From an uncultured Planctomyces sp. (GTDB lineage Bacteria > Planctomycetota > Planctomycetia > Planctomycetales > Planctomycetaceae), in NCBI GenBank assembly GCA_937904325.1, contig CALGTK010000430.1:1-37111 (forward strand): DNA of 37,111 bases, in the 5' to 3' direction. Shown here piece by piece: positions 35,752 through 37,111 of the stretch (the stretch's first letter is position 1; every line of letters begins with the position of its first letter). The translations under genes were made by a program, and so were the position numbers. The notes under the pieces are model-generated. The model did not search any database. It was not told the origin of the DNA and saw nothing but the letters and a program-made list of their open reading frames with translations.

Positions 35752-37095
35752 ATGCTGGGTTTGCCGGGTTATCAGGTGCAACACCTACCGGCTTCTCCCA
35801 TGCAAGAATTAAATCCTCAACCACCATCCGAAACGAGGACCGCTCGCCGGCTGCCCCCTCTTTCGCTTAAGGTGAATTTTGCCTGGTCGTTCCTCAGTAA
35901 CGCCCTCGTCGCTGTTTGCCAGCTTGGTTTGATGGCGCTGCTACTGAAAGCGGGTGATGCAACGTCAGGGCAGTACATCCTTGCCTTGTCGATCTCTGCG
36001 CCGGTCTTCATGTTTGCCGGACTCGATCTACGAACGCTGCAGGCAACCGACAGCACTGCAGAAGTTCGATTCATCGAGTACCTGAGCCTGCGGCTGATTT
36101 GCGGACTTATCGCACTGGCACTTGTTCCGACTATTGCCCTGATCTGCGGATATCGAGCTGACACACTGGCCGTGATCGCTGGCGTGAGCCTGGGACGATT
36201 CTTCCTCTTAATCGGAGACACGTTCAACGGGCTGATGCAGCAGTCCGAGCGGATGGACAGAGTCGCGCATTCGATCATCCTCAAGGGAATTCTGTCTTCG
36301 ATTGTGCTGGGAGCCACCTTTCTGGCAACTGGCAATCTGGTCGCCGCAGTCATCGCCGAAGCTGCGACAAGATTCCTCGTGCTGGCATTCTATGATTTGC
36401 CACTTGGCCGACGACTCGCTGCCCAACACGACTCGGAACAATTAACCCTCGCAAGTTTTCGTACGGTGAAAGCTGACCGCCTGACACATCTAACATTCCG
36501 AAGCCTGCCACTTGCCTTCAAGGTTATGCTCGTTTCGCTGGATACTCATGTGTCGCGATACTTCGTGAGCTTTCCCGGCCTGGGTAGCCTGAGCGCCGTC
36601 GGAATATTTGGACCAATTGCATCCGGAGCCGCTGCCGGATCGATGGTCGGCAAGGCTCTCAACCAATCCGTGTCAGCGAAACTCGGTCGCCTTGCGTCAG
36701 CGAATGCCCCCCACCAATTCCAAAGCTTCGTCCGACGATTGCAACTGTTTTACCTTGTTCTGGGGGTAGCAGGAGTTTGGTTCACCATAGTGGCAGGCGG
36801 ACCGTTACTCGCTCTGATTCGCTCTGACCTGCTTGCCTATCAGGTAGTCCTGACACTGGCAGCCGTATCAGTCGCCCTGGATCTTCAAAACGGCATCGTT
36901 GATATGTCGCTCGTCGCGGCCCGACGAATCTCTCCTTTGGCTCCGGCCTGCGGACTTTCAGTCACGACCTCTGCAATTTGTTGCTGGTTCCTGATCCCGA
37001 CGTTCGGCTTGTCCGGAGCAGCAATGGCTATGATTGCAGGGCGAATCATGCGAATGATCGCACTCATGGAATCAACTTGGCGACTTCTACCGTGA
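35752..37095 (+). CDS. Polysaccharide flippase-like membrane protein (Wzx/MATE-like)
   Basis: 447 aa with about twelve predicted TM segments after a ~35-residue polar N-terminus. The first TM region (NFAWSFLSNALVAVCQLGLM) and the following ALLLKAGDATSGQYILALS are typical of polysaccharide-biosynthesis/oligosaccharide flippase proteins of the MVF/MATE-like superfamily, which move lipid-linked sugars across the inner membrane. The ATG at 35752 is used; a second ATG at 35800 would also fit, leaving out 16 uncharged residues. It is transcribed divergently from the sulfatase gene with about 100 bases between. No glycosyltransferase is visible before the window ends, so a capsule or exopolysaccharide cluster may begin to the right. 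Confidence 0.8.
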   Translation: MLGLPGYQVQHLPASPMQELNPQPPSETRTARRLPPLSLKVNFAWSFLSNALVAVCQLGLMALLLKAGDATSGQYILALSISAPVFMFAGLDLRTLQATDSTAEVRFIEYLSLRLICGLIALALVPTIALICGYRADTLAVIAGVSLGRFFLLIGDTFNGLMQQSERMDRVAHSIILKGILSSIVLGATFLATGNLVAAVIAEAATRFLVLAFYDLPLGRRLAAQHDSEQLTLASFRTVKADRLTHLTFRSLPLAFKVMLVSLDTHVSRYFVSFPGLGSLSAVGIFGPIASGAAAGSMVGKALNQSVSAKLGRLASANAPHQFQSFVRRLQLFYLVLGVAGVWFTIVAGGPLLALIRSDLLAYQVVLTLAAVSVALDLQNGIVDMSLVAARRISPLAPACGLSVTTSAICCWFLIPTFGLSGAAMAMIAGRIMRMIALMESTWRLLP

Positions 37096-37111
37096 AGGTA
37101 AACTTGTCGAC

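Noticed and set aside
1-37111. CRISPR array, insertion sequence, prophage or tRNA
   Set aside because: No regularly spaced repeats, transposase or integrase motifs, long terminal inverted repeats or tRNA-like cloverleaf were noticed by reading; a covariance-model scan was not possible.

Overview
The window looks like chromosomal DNA of a planctomycete (Planctomycetota). The evidence is the gene content: a DUF1559 pseudopilin-like protein with an H-x9-DG tail, two Tat-exported DUF1501 proteins, a PQQ-propeller protein fused to leucine-rich repeats, several sulfatases, ThuA, DUF1080 and Gfo/Idh/MocA proteins, and a P-type ATPase fused to an SPFH domain. GC content looks mid-50s by eye. I see no rRNA, tRNA, CRISPR array, insertion sequence or prophage gene. 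The genus cannot be fixed from this window.

Left part (1-5734, mostly +): the start of an unidentified gene running off the left edge on the minus strand; a dolichol/phytol-kinase-like CTP-dependent membrane kinase; a CPBP intramembrane protease; then a DUF1559 pseudopilin-like gene closed by a strong intrinsic terminator. Next come a zinc-ribbon/single-TM/beta-sandwich protein and an LRR lipoprotein, which are probably co-transcribed.

Middle part (5905-16462, +): the most unusual block. A P1B-type heavy-metal ATPase carries an HflK-like SPFH domain at its C-terminus. It is followed by a free HflC-like gene, an HflK-like gene that overlaps HflC by 8 bases, and a large membrane protein fused to a spermidine-synthase-like domain. 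The layout suggests a metal pump built into an SPFH membrane cage. Then come a DUF1501 gene and a seven-bladed WD40 gene.

Right part (17544-35650, -): a long minus-strand run of mostly exported proteins. In transcription order from the right these are two sulfatases, an aspartoacylase/M14-like protein fused to a glutamine-amidotransferase-like domain, a three-domain sulfatase-DUF1080-esterase, a Gfo/Idh/MocA oxidoreductase, a sialidase-like protein, a ThuA-like protein, a DUF1501 protein and a PQQ-LRR protein. Together they fit degradation of sulfated or acetylated glycans. No sulfatase-maturing radical SAM enzyme and no transporter are present here. Several gaps in this half hold what look like small broken genes, one of them with a 20-bp tandem duplication. 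A polysaccharide flippase-like gene (+) closes the window.
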